This document shows positions 19,227 to 29,577 of a DNA stretch of 64,000 nt, one piece after another. Source of the stretch: Bowmanella denitrificans (lineage in GTDB: Bacteria; Pseudomonadota; Gammaproteobacteria; Enterobacterales; Alteromonadaceae); assembly GCF_002887595.1 (NCBI RefSeq), contig NZ_PEBU01000007.1:62001-126000 (forward strand). Direction: 5' to 3'. The notes beneath the pieces were generated by a model, which saw only the letters and a program-made list of their open reading frames with translations, made no database searches and was not told the DNA's origin. Every line of letters begins with the position of its first letter. Position 1 is the first letter of the stretch. Position numbers and translations under genes: made by a program.

Positions 19227-20188
19227 CCGATGAGTTTTCCCATATTCAGATTCTGCTCCAGTCGTTGGTGGGCAGTATTGAGCTCAGGAGCGGCATACAC
19301 AGTGTCTACGCAGACCTTAAGTTGCCCTGTTGCCAAAGCATCTGAAAACGCGTTCCAGAAGCTCTGGATTAACTCAGACTTATAAGCATCGCTGCGATTG
19401 CGCAGCGTTGATGCCATCAAACTCGCTCGTTTCGCCAGCATCATCGCCATATCGAACTTTTCCGTGTAGCGTCCCCCCAGCAGGGCAAGCTGCACGATAC
19501 GCCCATCCATATTCAGACACCTAACATTGGCATTCAGGTAATCGCCAGCCACGACATCGACAATCAGATCCACGCCTTGCCAGCTTGCCTTTACAGTATC
19601 AGTAAACACTTCAGTGCGGTAATTGACTAACAGCTCCGCGCCCAGTCCCTGGCAAAAACTAAGCTTTTTTTCATCGGATGCAGTGACAGCCACTCTTGCG
19701 CCTGAATGGCTGGCAAGCTGAATGGCGGCACTGCCCACGCCACTGGCGCCGGCATGAATCAGTACCTTTTCTCCGGCCTTTAATCGGCCTAATGTGAACA
19801 GAGCCTGGTAGGCTGTCAAAAACACCTCAGCACAGCCGGCAGCCTGATACATATCCATTGTCGCTGGCACAGCCATCAAATGTTCGGCATGCACTGCCAC
19901 ATATTGGGCATAGCCACCACCTGCCACCAAACCAAAGACCTTATCACCAGGTTGCCATCTACTTGTCGCACCGCCCGATTTAACCACCTCGCCTGAGATT
20001 TCCAGGCCTAATACCAGGCTTTCTCCCTTGGGAGGTGGATATTTGCCTTGTCGCTGCAGGGTATCGGCCCGGTTAAGGCCAAAGGCATGCACTTTAACCA
20101 GCACCTGATGGGGGGCTATCTGTGGAAACTCAGCCGATTCAATACACAAGGTGTGATCCGGAGTCTCGTGCGTAATCTGCAGCATCAT
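19214..20188 (-). CDS. NAD(P)H quinone oxidoreductase, zinc-free MDR (PIG3-like)
   Basis: A 324-residue medium-chain dehydrogenase/reductase without structural zinc cysteines. It has [21 protein letters not shown] near residue 35, the nucleotide-binding [15 protein letters not shown] at about 143-157 and the C-terminal INRFxL-like block of the PIG3/TIGR02824 group. Such enzymes reduce quinones with NADPH. The start ATG at 20188 overlaps the stop of the acylphosphatase gene (ATGATG), so the two are translationally coupled. The 3' end overlaps rnhA by 13 bp. Confidence 0.9.
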   Translation of the reverse strand: MMLQITHETPDHTLCIESAEFPQIAPHQVLVKVHAFGLNRADTLQRQGKYPPPKGESLVLGLEISGEVVKSGGATSRWQPGDKVFGLVAGGGYAQYVAVHAEHLMAVPATMDMYQAAGCAEVFLTAYQALFTLGRLKAGEKVLIHAGASGVGSAAIQLASHSGARVAVTASDEKKLSFCQGLGAELLVNYRTEVFTDTVKASWQGVDLIVDVVAGDYLNANVRCLNMDGRIVQLALLGGRYTEKFDMAMMLAKRASLMASTLRNRSDAYKSELIQSFWNAFSDALATGQLKVCVDTVYAAPELNTAHQRLEQNLNMGKLIGYWD

Positions 20189-20487
20189 AGAACCTCAAAT
20201 CCTGTCAGAGATTGGCACGCCACCTCAGTTTGATTTGTGTGGGTTACCTCACTGCCGGGAGGCCCACCTTGCACAAAATCACATAGAGACATAACGGCTT
20301 TAGGCTCGCCACAAGCCAGCACTTCCACAGAACCGTCGGGTAGATTCCTGGCAAAACCCGTCAGTCCCAGTTCAAGCGCCCGCTTCTGGGTATTTTTACG
20401 AAAAAATACCCCCTGAACTTTGCCCTCAACTTGTATTCTTATGCATAGCTTCGCCAAGTGCGGATTCCTTCTGTACAATGCCGGCAA
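20185..20487 (-). CDS. acyP: Acylphosphatase
   Basis: A small enzyme hydrolysing carboxyl-phosphate bonds such as acetyl or carbamoyl phosphate. The 100-residue product has the signature GKVQGVFFRKNTQKRALELGLTGFARNLPDGSVEV with the catalytic Arg and Asn, here about ten residues longer at the N-terminus than usual. ATG 20487 is the only ATG; TTG at 20457 would give the usual length of about 90. It is divergent from rlmI and coupled to the oxidoreductase downstream. Confidence 0.92.
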   Translation of the reverse strand: MPALYRRNPHLAKLCIRIQVEGKVQGVFFRKNTQKRALELGLTGFARNLPDGSVEVLACGEPKAVMSLCDFVQGGPPGSEVTHTNQTEVACQSLTGFEVL

Positions 20488-20529
20488 AATTGGCGGTAAC
20501 CCGCCGCCGTTGAATTTATGGATTATGCT

Positions 20530-21717
20530 ATGTCATCCACTTTAATTTTGCATCCGGAGCGGGACAAATCCCTGCTCAGACGCCACCCCTGGATTTTCGC
20601 CAGTGCTATCAAGTCACAAAGAGGTCGCATGCGTCCAGGCGATACCGTTGATGTGCTCAACCATGATGGCAAGTGGCTGGCCCGCGCTGCCTGGTCACCA
20701 CAATCTCAGATCCAGGCCAGGGTCTGGACTTTTGACCAGCATGAAGTTATTGATAACGCATTTTTTCTGCGCCGCATTCAAACTGCCCTGCAGGGGCGTC
20801 AGGAACTGATCGGCCGTCAGGGACTCAGCGGATTTCGTCTGATTGCCGCCGAGTCAGACGGTCTGCCCGGCGTTACCATAGATAAGTACGACCATGTGCT
20901 GGTTTGCCAACTCCTTAGCGCAGGTGCTGATAAACATCGGGACAAGATTGTCTGGGCATTACAGAAGTGTTTTCCCGAATGCGCCATCTTGGAGCGCTCT
21001 GATGTGGCGGTCAGAAACAAAGAAGGACTGGAGCCGCTGGTTCAGGTGCTGTCCGGTGAGGTACCAGAGGAAGTCGTGATTGAAGAAAATGGCGTCAAGA
21101 TTCTGGTCAATCCCTTTACCGGACACAAAACCGGTTTTTATCTGGATCAACGTGACAACCGCGCCATTGCAGGACGCTATGCCAAAGATAAGGACGTACT
21201 GAACTGCTTTAGTTATACCGGAACTTTCGGCAGCTATGCGCTAGCCGCCGGAGCCAGACATGTCACCAATCTGGATGTCTCTGAACCGGCCCTGGCCCTG
21301 GCCCGGCGCAATGTCCAAATCAACGACCTGGATCTAGCCAAATGCGACTTTATTCAGGTCGATGTATTTCAGGCGCTGCGGGACTACGTACAACAGGGAA
21401 AGCAGTTTGACCAGATTATTCTGGATCCCCCCAAGTTTGTTGACAGCAAAGCCAGCCTGAATCGGGCCTGTCGTGGCTACAAGGACATCAATATGCATGC
21501 TATGCAGATTATCCGACCGGGCGGTATCCTTTGCACATTTTCCTGTTCAGGCCTGATGCCTACGGACTTGTTCCATAAGGTGGTGGCAGATGCCGCGCTG
21601 GACGCGGGCAGACAGGTACAATTTCTGGAGAGGCTGGGACAGGCCGCCGACCACCCGGTTGCCAGCACCTATCCCGAAGGATTCTACCTAAAAGGCCTGG
21701 TTTGCCGGGTTATCTGA
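20530..21717 (+). CDS. rlmI: 23S rRNA m5C1962 methyltransferase RlmI
   Basis: RlmI methylates C1962 of 23S rRNA using S-adenosylmethionine. The 395-residue protein has an N-terminal PUA domain (about 1-80), the [13 protein letters not shown] block, the methyltransferase motif [21 protein letters not shown], the IILDPPKF motif and the catalytic TFSCSG cysteine near the end. ATG 20530 matches the E. coli length; an in-frame ATG lies at 20518. It is divergent from acylphosphatase. Confidence 0.95.
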   Translation: MSSTLILHPERDKSLLRRHPWIFASAIKSQRGRMRPGDTVDVLNHDGKWLARAAWSPQSQIQARVWTFDQHEVIDNAFFLRRIQTALQGRQELIGRQGLSGFRLIAAESDGLPGVTIDKYDHVLVCQLLSAGADKHRDKIVWALQKCFPECAILERSDVAVRNKEGLEPLVQVLSGEVPEEVVIEENGVKILVNPFTGHKTGFYLDQRDNRAIAGRYAKDKDVLNCFSYTGTFGSYALAAGARHVTNLDVSEPALALARRNVQINDLDLAKCDFIQVDVFQALRDYVQQGKQFDQIILDPPKFVDSKASLNRACRGYKDINMHAMQIIRPGGILCTFSCSGLMPTDLFHKVVADAALDAGRQVQFLERLGQAADHPVASTYPEGFYLKGLVCRVI

Positions 21718-21746
21718 CCGCGAAGGGGTGTTTAAACCGCCCCTTA

Positions 21747-22046
21747 TCAGCTCATCTCAATAATCTCTACACCCACCATATAGCTGCTGTCAGAACTGGC
21801 GGTACAGCGCACCACTCTGGCTTTGGCATTCAGGGAGGGGATCTGGCTGTTACTTGATTCCAGTAACGCCTGCACCATAGTGCCGGGCTCAATGGACTCT
21901 TCCACCTCGAACGACATACCTGTTGCACTGAGATCCTTGCAAATCGCAGATAAAGAACGACTGGACTCATCGTCCGTCAGTTTTAATTCGCAGGCGGTAT
22001 TGACCATCATACGAAAGAAATCGCGCTTATCGTCGTAGCCCAGCAT
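21747..22046 (-). CDS. PilZ domain protein
   Basis: A 99-residue single-domain protein starting MLGYDDKRDFFRM and containing the D-x-S-x-x-G motif (DLSATGMSFEV) of PilZ, a c-di-GMP-binding domain. The upstream RxxxR element is represented by KRDFFR at the start. ATG 22046 is 6 nt after a GAGGGG site; an earlier ATG at 22052 abuts that site and is unlikely. It is convergent with rlmI. The target is unknown; another c-di-GMP-related protein (the EAL-HDOD protein at 42.7 kb) is in the window. Confidence 0.85.
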   Translation of the reverse strand: MLGYDDKRDFFRMMVNTACELKLTDDESSRSLSAICKDLSATGMSFEVEESIEPGTMVQALLESSNSQIPSLNAKARVVRCTASSDSSYMVGVEIIEMS

Positions 22047-22124
22047 CACCATCCCCTCAGGTTATAAATTAACTCAATTCTTTATATTGTGCCGTTTGAG
22101 CCTTGTCAATCTCGGCTGACAAAA

Positions 22125-25100
22125 CTATAGCTGATCCAAATGATTGAGGATGCGTTTTTCCGATATTGGATACGCAGTACCCAATTGTTGAGCAAACAGT
22201 GATACCCGCAATTCCTGGATCATCCATTTCACCTCAAGCAGCCCCTGGCTCGCTGGTTGCCCCTTGGGAAGCTTGTTCAACTTAGCCTGCCATTGCTCCT
22301 CCACCCTGCTCACGATAAGCTGCTGCTGTCGGTCACGACTGGGATCTACCGGCAATTTCTCCAGACGTTTAGCAATCGCTTGCAAATAACGGTTCCAGTC
22401 ATCCAGCCTGGCAGTGCCTATGTCGGTAACAAAGCCAGCATACACCAATGCATCCAGATTCGCTTTGATATCCCCCACGGCGTTGATCATATTCAGGGGC
22501 ACATTGCCCTTGAGCTTCTTATGTATTTCATGCGCCAGAGTCAGGCCTTTCTCCACTTTGATGGCAATGGCCAGCACAGTGTCGTTCAGTTCCCCGCGTA
22601 TAATTTCATGCAACTGCTCAAATTGCTGCGGCTCCCGGATTTGCTCAGGGTTATTCCCCATCAACTGGTCAATGGCAGCACTGATGCAGTCGTCAATCAG
22701 CGCCTTAATCTGCCCGAATGGGTTAAAATACAAACCCAGTTTGGCCTTGTTGGGTAACTTATCCTGCAGGTACTTGATCGGCGATGGTAAGTTTAATAGC
22801 AACAACCGCCTTAATCCGCTTCTGTGCGCGTCATTCGCCACATGCGGCTGATCAAAGAGTTTAATCGCCACACTTTGTTTATTGTCCACCAGCGCCGGGT
22901 AAGCCTTAACCTGAAAACTGGCTTGCTTATTGACAAACACTTCACTTAATTTGCCAAAGGACCAGTTGGTCAGGTCCTGCTGTTCCACTTCAGGGGTGGC
23001 CGCTTTTTGCAATGTTTTGCTCAGCTTACCCTGCAGTTTTGCCTGCAATTCCGGCAAATCCCGCCCTTGTGCAATCAACTTTCCATCTGGGTCCAGTACC
23101 TTAAAATTGATGCGAAGGTGATTCGGCAGTTCCTGCAGTTGCCATTCTTCTTCATCCACCTCGACCCCGGTCATCTTGCGTAGCTTGTTTGATAAGGCCT
23201 GCAGAAAAGGCTGCTCATTCTGGCTTAAATCGGCCACACAAGCCCTGGCATAATCAGGGGCCGGCACAAAATTGCGTCTCAGGCGCTTAGGCAAGGATTT
23301 GATCAGGCTCACCACCAGCTCTTCACGAAGACCAGGTACCAACCAGTCAAACCCTGTTGGTTGGACTTGATTCAATAACGGCAGAGGGATTAGCACGCTG
23401 ACACCATCATCAATATCTTTTGGCTCAAAGTGGTAATCAAGGGCCAGGCTAAGGTTACCCTGATGCCAATTAGCCGGGTAATCCAGCTCGCTGACATGGC
23501 TGGCGTCCTGGCGCATTAACTGCTCAATATCAAAATTCAGCAGTGTTTTATCCTGCTGTTTGCCCCACCATTTACGTAACTGTGCTTCGGTGCAGATAGT
23601 CGCTGGCAGTAAACGCTGATAAAAAGCGACTAGATCTTCTTCATCCACCAATATGTCGCGGCGACGGGACTTGGCTTCCAATTCTTCGATTTGTTCCACC
23701 AGCGCCTGATTATGCTTAAGAAAGGCGTAATCCAGTTTGGTATCCAGATTAACCAGAGCTTCGCGAATAAAAAGCTCGCGGCAGGCAGCAGGGTCAATCT
23801 TGCTGTAATTTACCCGCCTGTCACGCACAATATCCAGGCCAAATAAACTGATACGCAATGACGCCATCACCGCGCCCTGCTTCTTCGACCAGTAAGGTTC
23901 ACTATAATGGGATTTGGCCAAATGACCGGACAGTGACTCCAGCCAGGCAGGATCAATTTTAGCCACATCGCGGGCAAACAAACGTGACGTTTCAACCAGC
24001 TCGGCAGCCATTACCCACTTAGGCGCCGCCTTAGCCACACCAGAGCCAGGAAAAATCATAAAACGGCTGCTTCTGGCCCCCAGATATTCCCGCTCCTTAT
24101 CTTTAAAGCCGATATGCGAAAGCAGTCCACTGGCGATAGCCTGATGGATAGGTTCATATTCAGCCGCCTGACTGTTAAGGCGAAAGCCCAGGTCGACAAT
24201 CGCCTGCTTAAGCTGACTGACAATATCCTGCCATTCCCGCATGCGCAGATAATTCAGAAAGTGTTCGCGACACCATTTGCGCAACTGATTGTTGGTTAGC
24301 GCTTTTTGCTGCTGGCGAAATGCCTGCCACAATTGGTAATAAGAGAGAAAATCCGACTCTTTGTTGTGAAACACGCTGTGCGCCTGATCGGCAGCTTGAC
24401 GTTTATCCTGAGGGCGTTCCCTGGGATCCTGAATGCTCAGGGCGGCGGCAATCACCATCACTTCCTGTAACGCCCCTAAGCTTGCCGCCTCCACCAACAT
24501 GCGGGCGTAACGGGGATCCACCGGCAGCCTGGCTATCTGTCGCCCCAATTCCGTCAGTCTGGCCCGTTGCTCACCCTTGGCATCCTGAATGGCTCCCAGT
24601 TCCTGTAACAGCCTGAAACCGTCATTCACATTGCGTGAATCCGGCGCCTGAACAAAGGGAAAGGCGTCGATATTGCCAAGGCCCAACGCCAACATTTGCA
24701 GGATTACTGAAGCCAGGTTGGTGCGCAGAATCTCAGGATCGGTAAATTCAGGACGGCCCAGATAGTCCTGCTCGCTGTATAGTCGAATGCAAATCCCTTC
24801 ACTGACCCGGCCACAGCGCCCGGCACGCTGGTTCGCTGAAGCCTGAGATATGGCTTCAATGGGCAGCCGCTGCACTTTACTGCGGGCACTGTAACGTGAC
24901 AAACGGGCAAAGCCAGGGTCAATGACATACTTAATTCCTGGCACCGTCAGTGAGGTTTCTGCCACATTGGTGGCCAGCACAATACGTCTGCCGCCATGGG
25001 GCGCAAAAATACGATTCTGCTCAGCCGCCGACAATCTGGCATACAACGGCAAGATTTCAGTGGCGCGTAACTGGGCTTTTTGCAATGCGTCTGCGGTATC

Positions 25101-25991
25101 GCGAATTTCCCGTTCACCACTTAAAAATACCAATATATCGCCGCTGCTTTCCCGGCCCAATTCGTTCACGGCATCCAATATACCCTGAATTTGATCGCGG
25201 TCTTCCTCACCCTCATCCAGCGGCCGGTAGCGCACTTCTACCGGGTAGGTGCGACCGCTGACCTGTATTACCGGGGCATGATTAAAGTGACGGGAAAAAC
25301 GTTCCGGATCGATAGTGGCACTGGTAATAATCAGTTTAAGATCGGGGCGCCGCGGCAACAGTTGTTTCAGATAGCCCAGAATAAAATCAATATTCAGGCT
25401 TCGCTCGTGGGCCTCGTCAATAATAATGGTGTCATACTGATTTAAAAACCTGTCCTGCTGCATCTCGGCCAGCAAAATACCGTCGGTCATCAGTTTAACG
25501 TAGGTTTGCTCACTCACCTGATCGGTAAACCGCACTTTATAGCCTACCGCCTGCCCCATTTGGCTTTGCAGTTCCTCTGCAATACGGTTCGCCACACTAC
25601 GAGCGGCCAGCCGCCTGGGCTGGGTATGTCCGATCAGGCCGCGCACACCCCGGCCCAGTTCCAGACAAATTTTTGGTAATTGAGTGGTTTTCCCAGAGCC
25701 GGTTTCACCGGCCACAATAACCACCTGATGTTCGGCAATGGCTTTAGCAATTTCATCCCGGTGCTCACTGACCGGCAGATCAGGATAATCAATCTTCGGC
25801 ACACCGTCTTTGCGTAGCTGACTGCGTTGTACCGATTGCAACACCTCATCGGTGAATGCCGCTAACACCTGAGATTCAGAAGACAGTTTCTGCAGGCGTC
25901 GCCAGAATCGGTGCCTGTCCACTTGCATGGATTGATTAATTAGCGCTTTTAGATTGGCAATAGACAAAGGTAAAGGGATCCGCACGTGCAA
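22125..25991 (-). CDS. hrpA: ATP-dependent RNA helicase HrpA (DEAH box)
   Basis: A 1288-residue protein similar in length to E. coli HrpA (1300), a DEAH helicase that rescues stalled or collided ribosomes. Visible motifs are GETGSGKTT (Walker A, near residue 95), DEAHERSLN, SATID, QRAGRCGR and the long C-terminal DUF3418 region. The start is non-ATG: TTG 25991 or GTG 25985 both keep the family N-terminal helix, whereas the first ATG (25928) would cut into the conserved LxxxDRxRFxRRL segment. No strong ribosome site is visible. It lies between the PilZ and CBS genes on the same strand. Confidence 0.95.
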   Translation of the reverse strand: MHVRIPLPLSIANLKALINQSMQVDRHRFWRRLQKLSSESQVLAAFTDEVLQSVQRSQLRKDGVPKIDYPDLPVSEHRDEIAKAIAEHQVVIVAGETGSGKTTQLPKICLELGRGVRGLIGHTQPRRLAARSVANRIAEELQSQMGQAVGYKVRFTDQVSEQTYVKLMTDGILLAEMQQDRFLNQYDTIIIDEAHERSLNIDFILGYLKQLLPRRPDLKLIITSATIDPERFSRHFNHAPVIQVSGRTYPVEVRYRPLDEGEEDRDQIQGILDAVNELGRESSGDILVFLSGEREIRDTADALQKAQLRATEILPLYARLSAAEQNRIFAPHGGRRIVLATNVAETSLTVPGIKYVIDPGFARLSRYSARSKVQRLPIEAISQASANQRAGRCGRVSEGICIRLYSEQDYLGRPEFTDPEILRTNLASVILQMLALGLGNIDAFPFVQAPDSRNVNDGFRLLQELGAIQDAKGEQRARLTELGRQIARLPVDPRYARMLVEAASLGALQEVMVIAAALSIQDPRERPQDKRQAADQAHSVFHNKESDFLSYYQLWQAFRQQQKALTNNQLRKWCREHFLNYLRMREWQDIVSQLKQAIVDLGFRLNSQAAEYEPIHQAIASGLLSHIGFKDKEREYLGARSSRFMIFPGSGVAKAAPKWVMAAELVETSRLFARDVAKIDPAWLESLSGHLAKSHYSEPYWSKKQGAVMASLRISLFGLDIVRDRRVNYSKIDPAACRELFIREALVNLDTKLDYAFLKHNQALVEQIEELEAKSRRRDILVDEEDLVAFYQRLLPATICTEAQLRKWWGKQQDKTLLNFDIEQLMRQDASHVSELDYPANWHQGNLSLALDYHFEPKDIDDGVSVLIPLPLLNQVQPTGFDWLVPGLREELVVSLIKSLPKRLRRNFVPAPDYARACVADLSQNEQPFLQALSNKLRKMTGVEVDEEEWQLQELPNHLRINFKVLDPDGKLIAQGRDLPELQAKLQGKLSKTLQKAATPEVEQQDLTNWSFGKLSEVFVNKQASFQVKAYPALVDNKQSVAIKLFDQPHVANDAHRSGLRRLLLLNLPSPIKYLQDKLPNKAKLGLYFNPFGQIKALIDDCISAAIDQLMGNNPEQIREPQQFEQLHEIIRGELNDTVLAIAIKVEKGLTLAHEIHKKLKGNVPLNMINAVGDIKANLDALVYAGFVTDIGTARLDDWNRYLQAIAKRLEKLPVDPSRDRQQQLIVSRVEEQWQAKLNKLPKGQPASQGLLEVKWMIQELRVSLFAQQLGTAYPISEKRILNHLDQL

Positions 25992-26063
25992 CAGTGGGCG
26001 CAGATCCTAGAAGAAGGACGCATAGATTTCCAGACCTTATGCAGGTCAGTCGTGTAATTCCTG

Positions 26064-26483
26064 CTACACCGCCCGTTTATAACCGGCCTGCAGTTGTATA
26101 TCTATGGCATGCAACACATCGGCGCGGGTAATGGCTCCCATCAGAAGCCCATCATCATCCACCACCGGGTAAACCTTGGGCTTTTCACCCAGCATTTTTT
26201 GTGCAAGTTCGATAATCGACATATAGGGCTTAATAGACAATACTTCTTGGCGCATAATGTCTGACACTCTGGCTACTTGTTCACGATAAAAACTCGATTC
26301 AAGCATTCTGGCCAGACAATCCTGCTCAGACAGAAAACCCACCAGCCGGCGCTCTGCATCCACCACGGGGCCACCTGTTTGGCGACTGTGCAACAACCTT
26401 TCCACCGCCTCTGCCACCGTCATATGCGGGGCAAAGGTCACTGGCCGACGATTCATATAATCACTGACTTGCAAGGACTCCAT
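26064..26483 (-). CDS. CBS-pair domain protein
   Basis: A 139-residue protein made of two CBS motifs (about residues 8-60 and 74-128), beginning MESLQVSDYMNRRPVTF and containing VVDAERRLVGFLSEQDCL and VVDDDGLLMGAITRADVL. CBS pairs bind adenosyl nucleotides and act as energy sensors, but the partner here is unknown. ATG 26483 is backed by a GGGGAGG site 6 nt upstream. It is followed by hrpA after 72 bp. Confidence 0.88.
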   Translation of the reverse strand: MESLQVSDYMNRRPVTFAPHMTVAEAVERLLHSRQTGGPVVDAERRLVGFLSEQDCLARMLESSFYREQVARVSDIMRQEVLSIKPYMSIIELAQKMLGEKPKVYPVVDDDGLLMGAITRADVLHAIDIQLQAGYKRAV

Positions 26484-26659
26484 AAAGCCTCCCCTTTTGT
26501 TTTGAAGCACAGTGCCTAGCAACTGGTAGAGTAGCCGCCAACTGAACGACTATCACGCAGCAAAGCCAACCCAGCTAAGTCGCTGAAATAAGTTGGTATA
26601 AGTTAAGAGTAGACCCACAAATCAGGTTATTCACAGTGGCGGGCTAAAAAATTGATGAA

Positions 26660-26691
26660 ACCGACAGGTCGCCGTTATTCAGCCTGTCGGT
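26660..26691 (-). terminator. Possible terminator of the isoaspartyl peptidase gene
   Basis: A perfect 9-bp stem (ACCGACAGG / CCTGTCGGT) with a 14-nt loop lies about 20 bp after the peptidase stop. On the minus strand it is followed by TTTCATCAATTTTTT, a loose T-rich run, so termination efficiency is uncertain. Confidence 0.5.
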
Positions 26692-26711
26692 AACGCCAAA
26701 CGAAAGAGTAG

Positions 26712-27731
26712 TTACTGTGCTGACTCATCAGCAAAAATAGCGACTTGTACCTTACCATTTACATCCACACTGGCCCGGTACATTCCCTGCGTGTTAAACG
26801 GCATACTGATTTCGCCCTGATTATCCACCAGGATAACGCCACCGCTGCCGCCGGCATTTTTCAGCACATTGTGGATAACAGACTGCGCCGCCACTTTGGC
26901 GGGAATATTCAAATACTGGCTTCTGGCACAAATATCTGCAGCCACATTGTAACGGATAAAATATTCGCCATGACCGGTGGAGGATACGGCGCAGCTTTGA
27001 TTGTCAGCAAAGGTTCCGGCCCCAATAATAGGAGAATCTCCAATTCTTCCCCAGCGTTTCGCGGTCATGCCGCCGGTGGACGTGGCTGCCGCCAGGTTGC
27101 CTTGTTTATCCAATGCCACCGCACCCACCGTACCAAACTTGTAATCCAGCATATCCGGGCGGGAAAAAGCAGTCTTATCCTGTTTCAGGGTTTCTTTGGC
27201 TTTGTCCAGTTGCTGGCGCCTGGCATCGGAGTCGAAATAGCTATTTTCCACTTTCTCCAATCCCTGGGTGTCAGCGAAATCTTCTGCTCCCTGGCCACTT
27301 AAAATGACATGATGGGATTTTTCCATCACCGCCCGAGCCAGAGCAATAGGGCTCTTAACGGTTTTCACCCCAGCCACTGCACCAGCAGCACGGGTTTTCC
27401 CTTCCATAATCGAGGCATCCAGTTCGTGCTCACCGTTATAGGTATACACCGATCCCCGGCCGGCATTAAATAGCGGTGAGTCTTCCAGTATCTGCACAGA
27501 TGCCACCACGGCATCCAGGCTGGACGCGCCATTTTGCAAGAGTGCATAACCAGCCGTCACCGCCTCTTCCAGCTTCGCCCGATACTGTTGTTCACGTTCT
27601 GGGGTTAATTGGGCTTTACTGATGGTGCCTGCACCACCATGAATGGCAATAGCTATGGGAGAATGGTCCTGGGCCTGGGTAGATAATGTCATGGCGGTTA
27701 AACTCAGCAAGATGGCGAGATTGCGCTTCAT
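26712..27731 (-). CDS. Isoaspartyl peptidase/L-asparaginase, exported
   Basis: A 339-residue Ntn-hydrolase of the plant-type asparaginase family. After a signal peptide (MKRNLAILLSLTAMTLSTQA) come AIHGGAGT, the NAGRGSVYTYNGEHELDASIM block and the autoprocessing site GTVGAVALD with the nucleophilic Thr near residue 200, then GDSPIIGAGTFAD and STGHGEYFIR. These enzymes remove isoaspartyl dipeptides and hydrolyse L-asparagine. The signal peptide suggests a periplasmic role. It is divergent from sbcB. Confidence 0.93.
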   Translation of the reverse strand: MKRNLAILLSLTAMTLSTQAQDHSPIAIAIHGGAGTISKAQLTPEREQQYRAKLEEAVTAGYALLQNGASSLDAVVASVQILEDSPLFNAGRGSVYTYNGEHELDASIMEGKTRAAGAVAGVKTVKSPIALARAVMEKSHHVILSGQGAEDFADTQGLEKVENSYFDSDARRQQLDKAKETLKQDKTAFSRPDMLDYKFGTVGAVALDKQGNLAAATSTGGMTAKRWGRIGDSPIIGAGTFADNQSCAVSSTGHGEYFIRYNVAADICARSQYLNIPAKVAAQSVIHNVLKNAGGSGGVILVDNQGEISMPFNTQGMYRASVDVNGKVQVAIFADESAQ

Positions 27732-28057
27732 ATAGGGTGTCCTGTCGTTATTGTATATTGACCAAACAGTTTGTTGGAGCAGCGAGCCTAACAGAATTTT
27801 TTCCGATAGGCTTGTCGGCCGTCCCTACAATAGCAGTCTTTAACGAATGCCATGCCAGGGGCAATAACTTAAACCTTGTAAGCTCTCAAATTTTCAGGCA
27901 CCCATTTATAGTCAATAAATGGTTGTGGATAGCCGTTCCTTCATTAGTATCAGTACGCCGATATCTATCCAGTATAAACGGCTAATCAGTTGAGTTTCGG
28001 CTAATAATCTGCTGAGATTCATGCCATCTACTCAACTGGCTATTGGAAGGTTATTGT
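27732..28057. other. Gene-free divergent region between isoaspartyl peptidase and sbcB
   Basis: About 325 bp with no convincing reading frame on either strand. It presumably contains the promoters of both flanking genes. I see no strong palindrome or repeat in it. Confidence 0.6.
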
Positions 28058-29488
28058 TTGTCCGGTTCGACTATTTTTTGGCACGACTACGAGACCTGGG
28101 GTGCCAACCCACAGAAAGATCATCCCGCTCAGTTTGCCGGAATACGCACGGATCTGGAGTTAAACCCCATAGGCAAGCCAGTCAAACTGTACTGTCAGAT
28201 CCCCAGTGATTACCTGCCCCATCCACAGGCCTGCCTGATTACCGGGATTACACCGCAGCTCACACTGCGCGATGGTTTACCGGAATCCCAGTTTATGGCC
28301 CGGATCCATCAGGAATTCAGTCAGCCGAACACTTGTGTGGCAGGCTATAACAGCATTCGCTTTGACGACGAAGTCACCCGTTACAGCCTGTACCGTAATT
28401 TTTACGATCCCTATGCGCGAGAATGGCAACAGGGTAATAGTCGCTGGGACATTATCGATATGGTTCGGGCCTGCTACGCCCTGCGCCCGGATGGTATCAA
28501 TTGGCCGGAAAAAGAGGATGGCACGCCAAGTTTCCGGCTCGAGGATCTGACCCAGGCAAACGGTATCAGCCATGAATCCGCCCACGATGCCATGTCCGAT
28601 GTATATGCGACTATTGCGCTGGCAAAACTGGTAAAAGAAAAGCAGCCCAAACTTTATAATTATCTGTTTGATTTGCGTAACAAGAAGAAAGTCCAGGCAC
28701 ACCTAGACTGCTATCGTATGACCCCGGTAGTGCATATCTCTTCCAAGCTCCCGGCGCATCAGGGTTGCTGCACTTGGGTGGCACCAGTTTGTCAGCATCC
28801 GGTTAATCGCAATGCAGTGGTGGTATTGAATCTGGCACTCGACCCAACCCCTCTGGCCGAGCTGAACAGTGAGCAACTGCGTGAAAAACTTTATCAAAGC
28901 TCGAGTATGCTGGAAGAAGGCGAACAGCGCCTGCCGATAAAGCTGATTCACCTAAACAAGTGCCCGGTGGTGGCACCGGCTAAAACCCTGAGCCCGGAAA
29001 ACGCCGAACGCCTGGGTATTGACCGTGACGCGTGCCTGCAAAACCTGGAGCGTATTCGCGCTATTCCCAACCTGGTACAAAAACTCCAGGAATTGTTTGA
29101 CACTTCAAGCCCACAGGATGCACAGGATCCAGATTACGCGCTGTATAGCGGGGGCTTTTTATCAGATGCAGATCGCGCCCGTTGCGATCAGGTCAGGCAA
29201 GCCAACGCCGATCAGTTGGCCGCGCTGGACTGGCAGTTTGATGACCCAAGGCTTAAAACATTGCTGTTTCGCTACCGGGCAAGAAACTTTCCGGCCAGTC
29301 TGAGTGCCGATGAAGTACAAAAATGGCAGGAGCATCGCCGCACAAAATTACTGGATAACGCAGCACAAGCCAGTATCCATATGGAAGAATACCTGCAGGA
29401 GCTGGAAAAATTAGGGCAACAATATCAACAGGACAGTAACAAGCTGGCAATTTTACGCGCCCTGTATCAATATGCGCAGAGCATTTAG
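28058..29488 (+). CDS. sbcB: Exodeoxyribonuclease I
   Basis: ExoI degrades single-stranded DNA 3' to 5' in recombination and mismatch repair. The 476-residue protein has HDYETWG with the DxE pair, AGYNSIRFDDEV, and the last catalytic residues in SAHDAMSDVYA, followed by the SH3-like and helical C-terminal domains. No ATG opens the frame. TTG 28058 lies 7 nt after a GGAAGG site, giving MSGSTIFWHDYETWG and an N-terminus similar to E. coli. An in-frame TTG at 28043 is the alternative. Confidence 0.93.
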   Translation: MSGSTIFWHDYETWGANPQKDHPAQFAGIRTDLELNPIGKPVKLYCQIPSDYLPHPQACLITGITPQLTLRDGLPESQFMARIHQEFSQPNTCVAGYNSIRFDDEVTRYSLYRNFYDPYAREWQQGNSRWDIIDMVRACYALRPDGINWPEKEDGTPSFRLEDLTQANGISHESAHDAMSDVYATIALAKLVKEKQPKLYNYLFDLRNKKKVQAHLDCYRMTPVVHISSKLPAHQGCCTWVAPVCQHPVNRNAVVVLNLALDPTPLAELNSEQLREKLYQSSSMLEEGEQRLPIKLIHLNKCPVVAPAKTLSPENAERLGIDRDACLQNLERIRAIPNLVQKLQELFDTSSPQDAQDPDYALYSGGFLSDADRARCDQVRQANADQLAALDWQFDDPRLKTLLFRYRARNFPASLSADEVQKWQEHRRTKLLDNAAQASIHMEEYLQELEKLGQQYQQDSNKLAILRALYQYAQSI

Positions 29489-29577
29489 CATCCAGTAGCA
29501 GACAGCGCCAGTAAGATATGGTAAATGTTAATTTATTGTTGTCGATAACAAGGCAATGGCATTAACAGGGTGGAAGT

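Noticed and set aside
21723-21745. Terminator between rlmI and the PilZ gene
   Set aside because: A 6-bp AAGGGG/CCCCTT stem exists but with a long loop and no T run.
22257-25445. Several antisense frames of 80-166 codons inside hrpA
   Set aside because: hrpA is clearly coding in one frame across the whole length.
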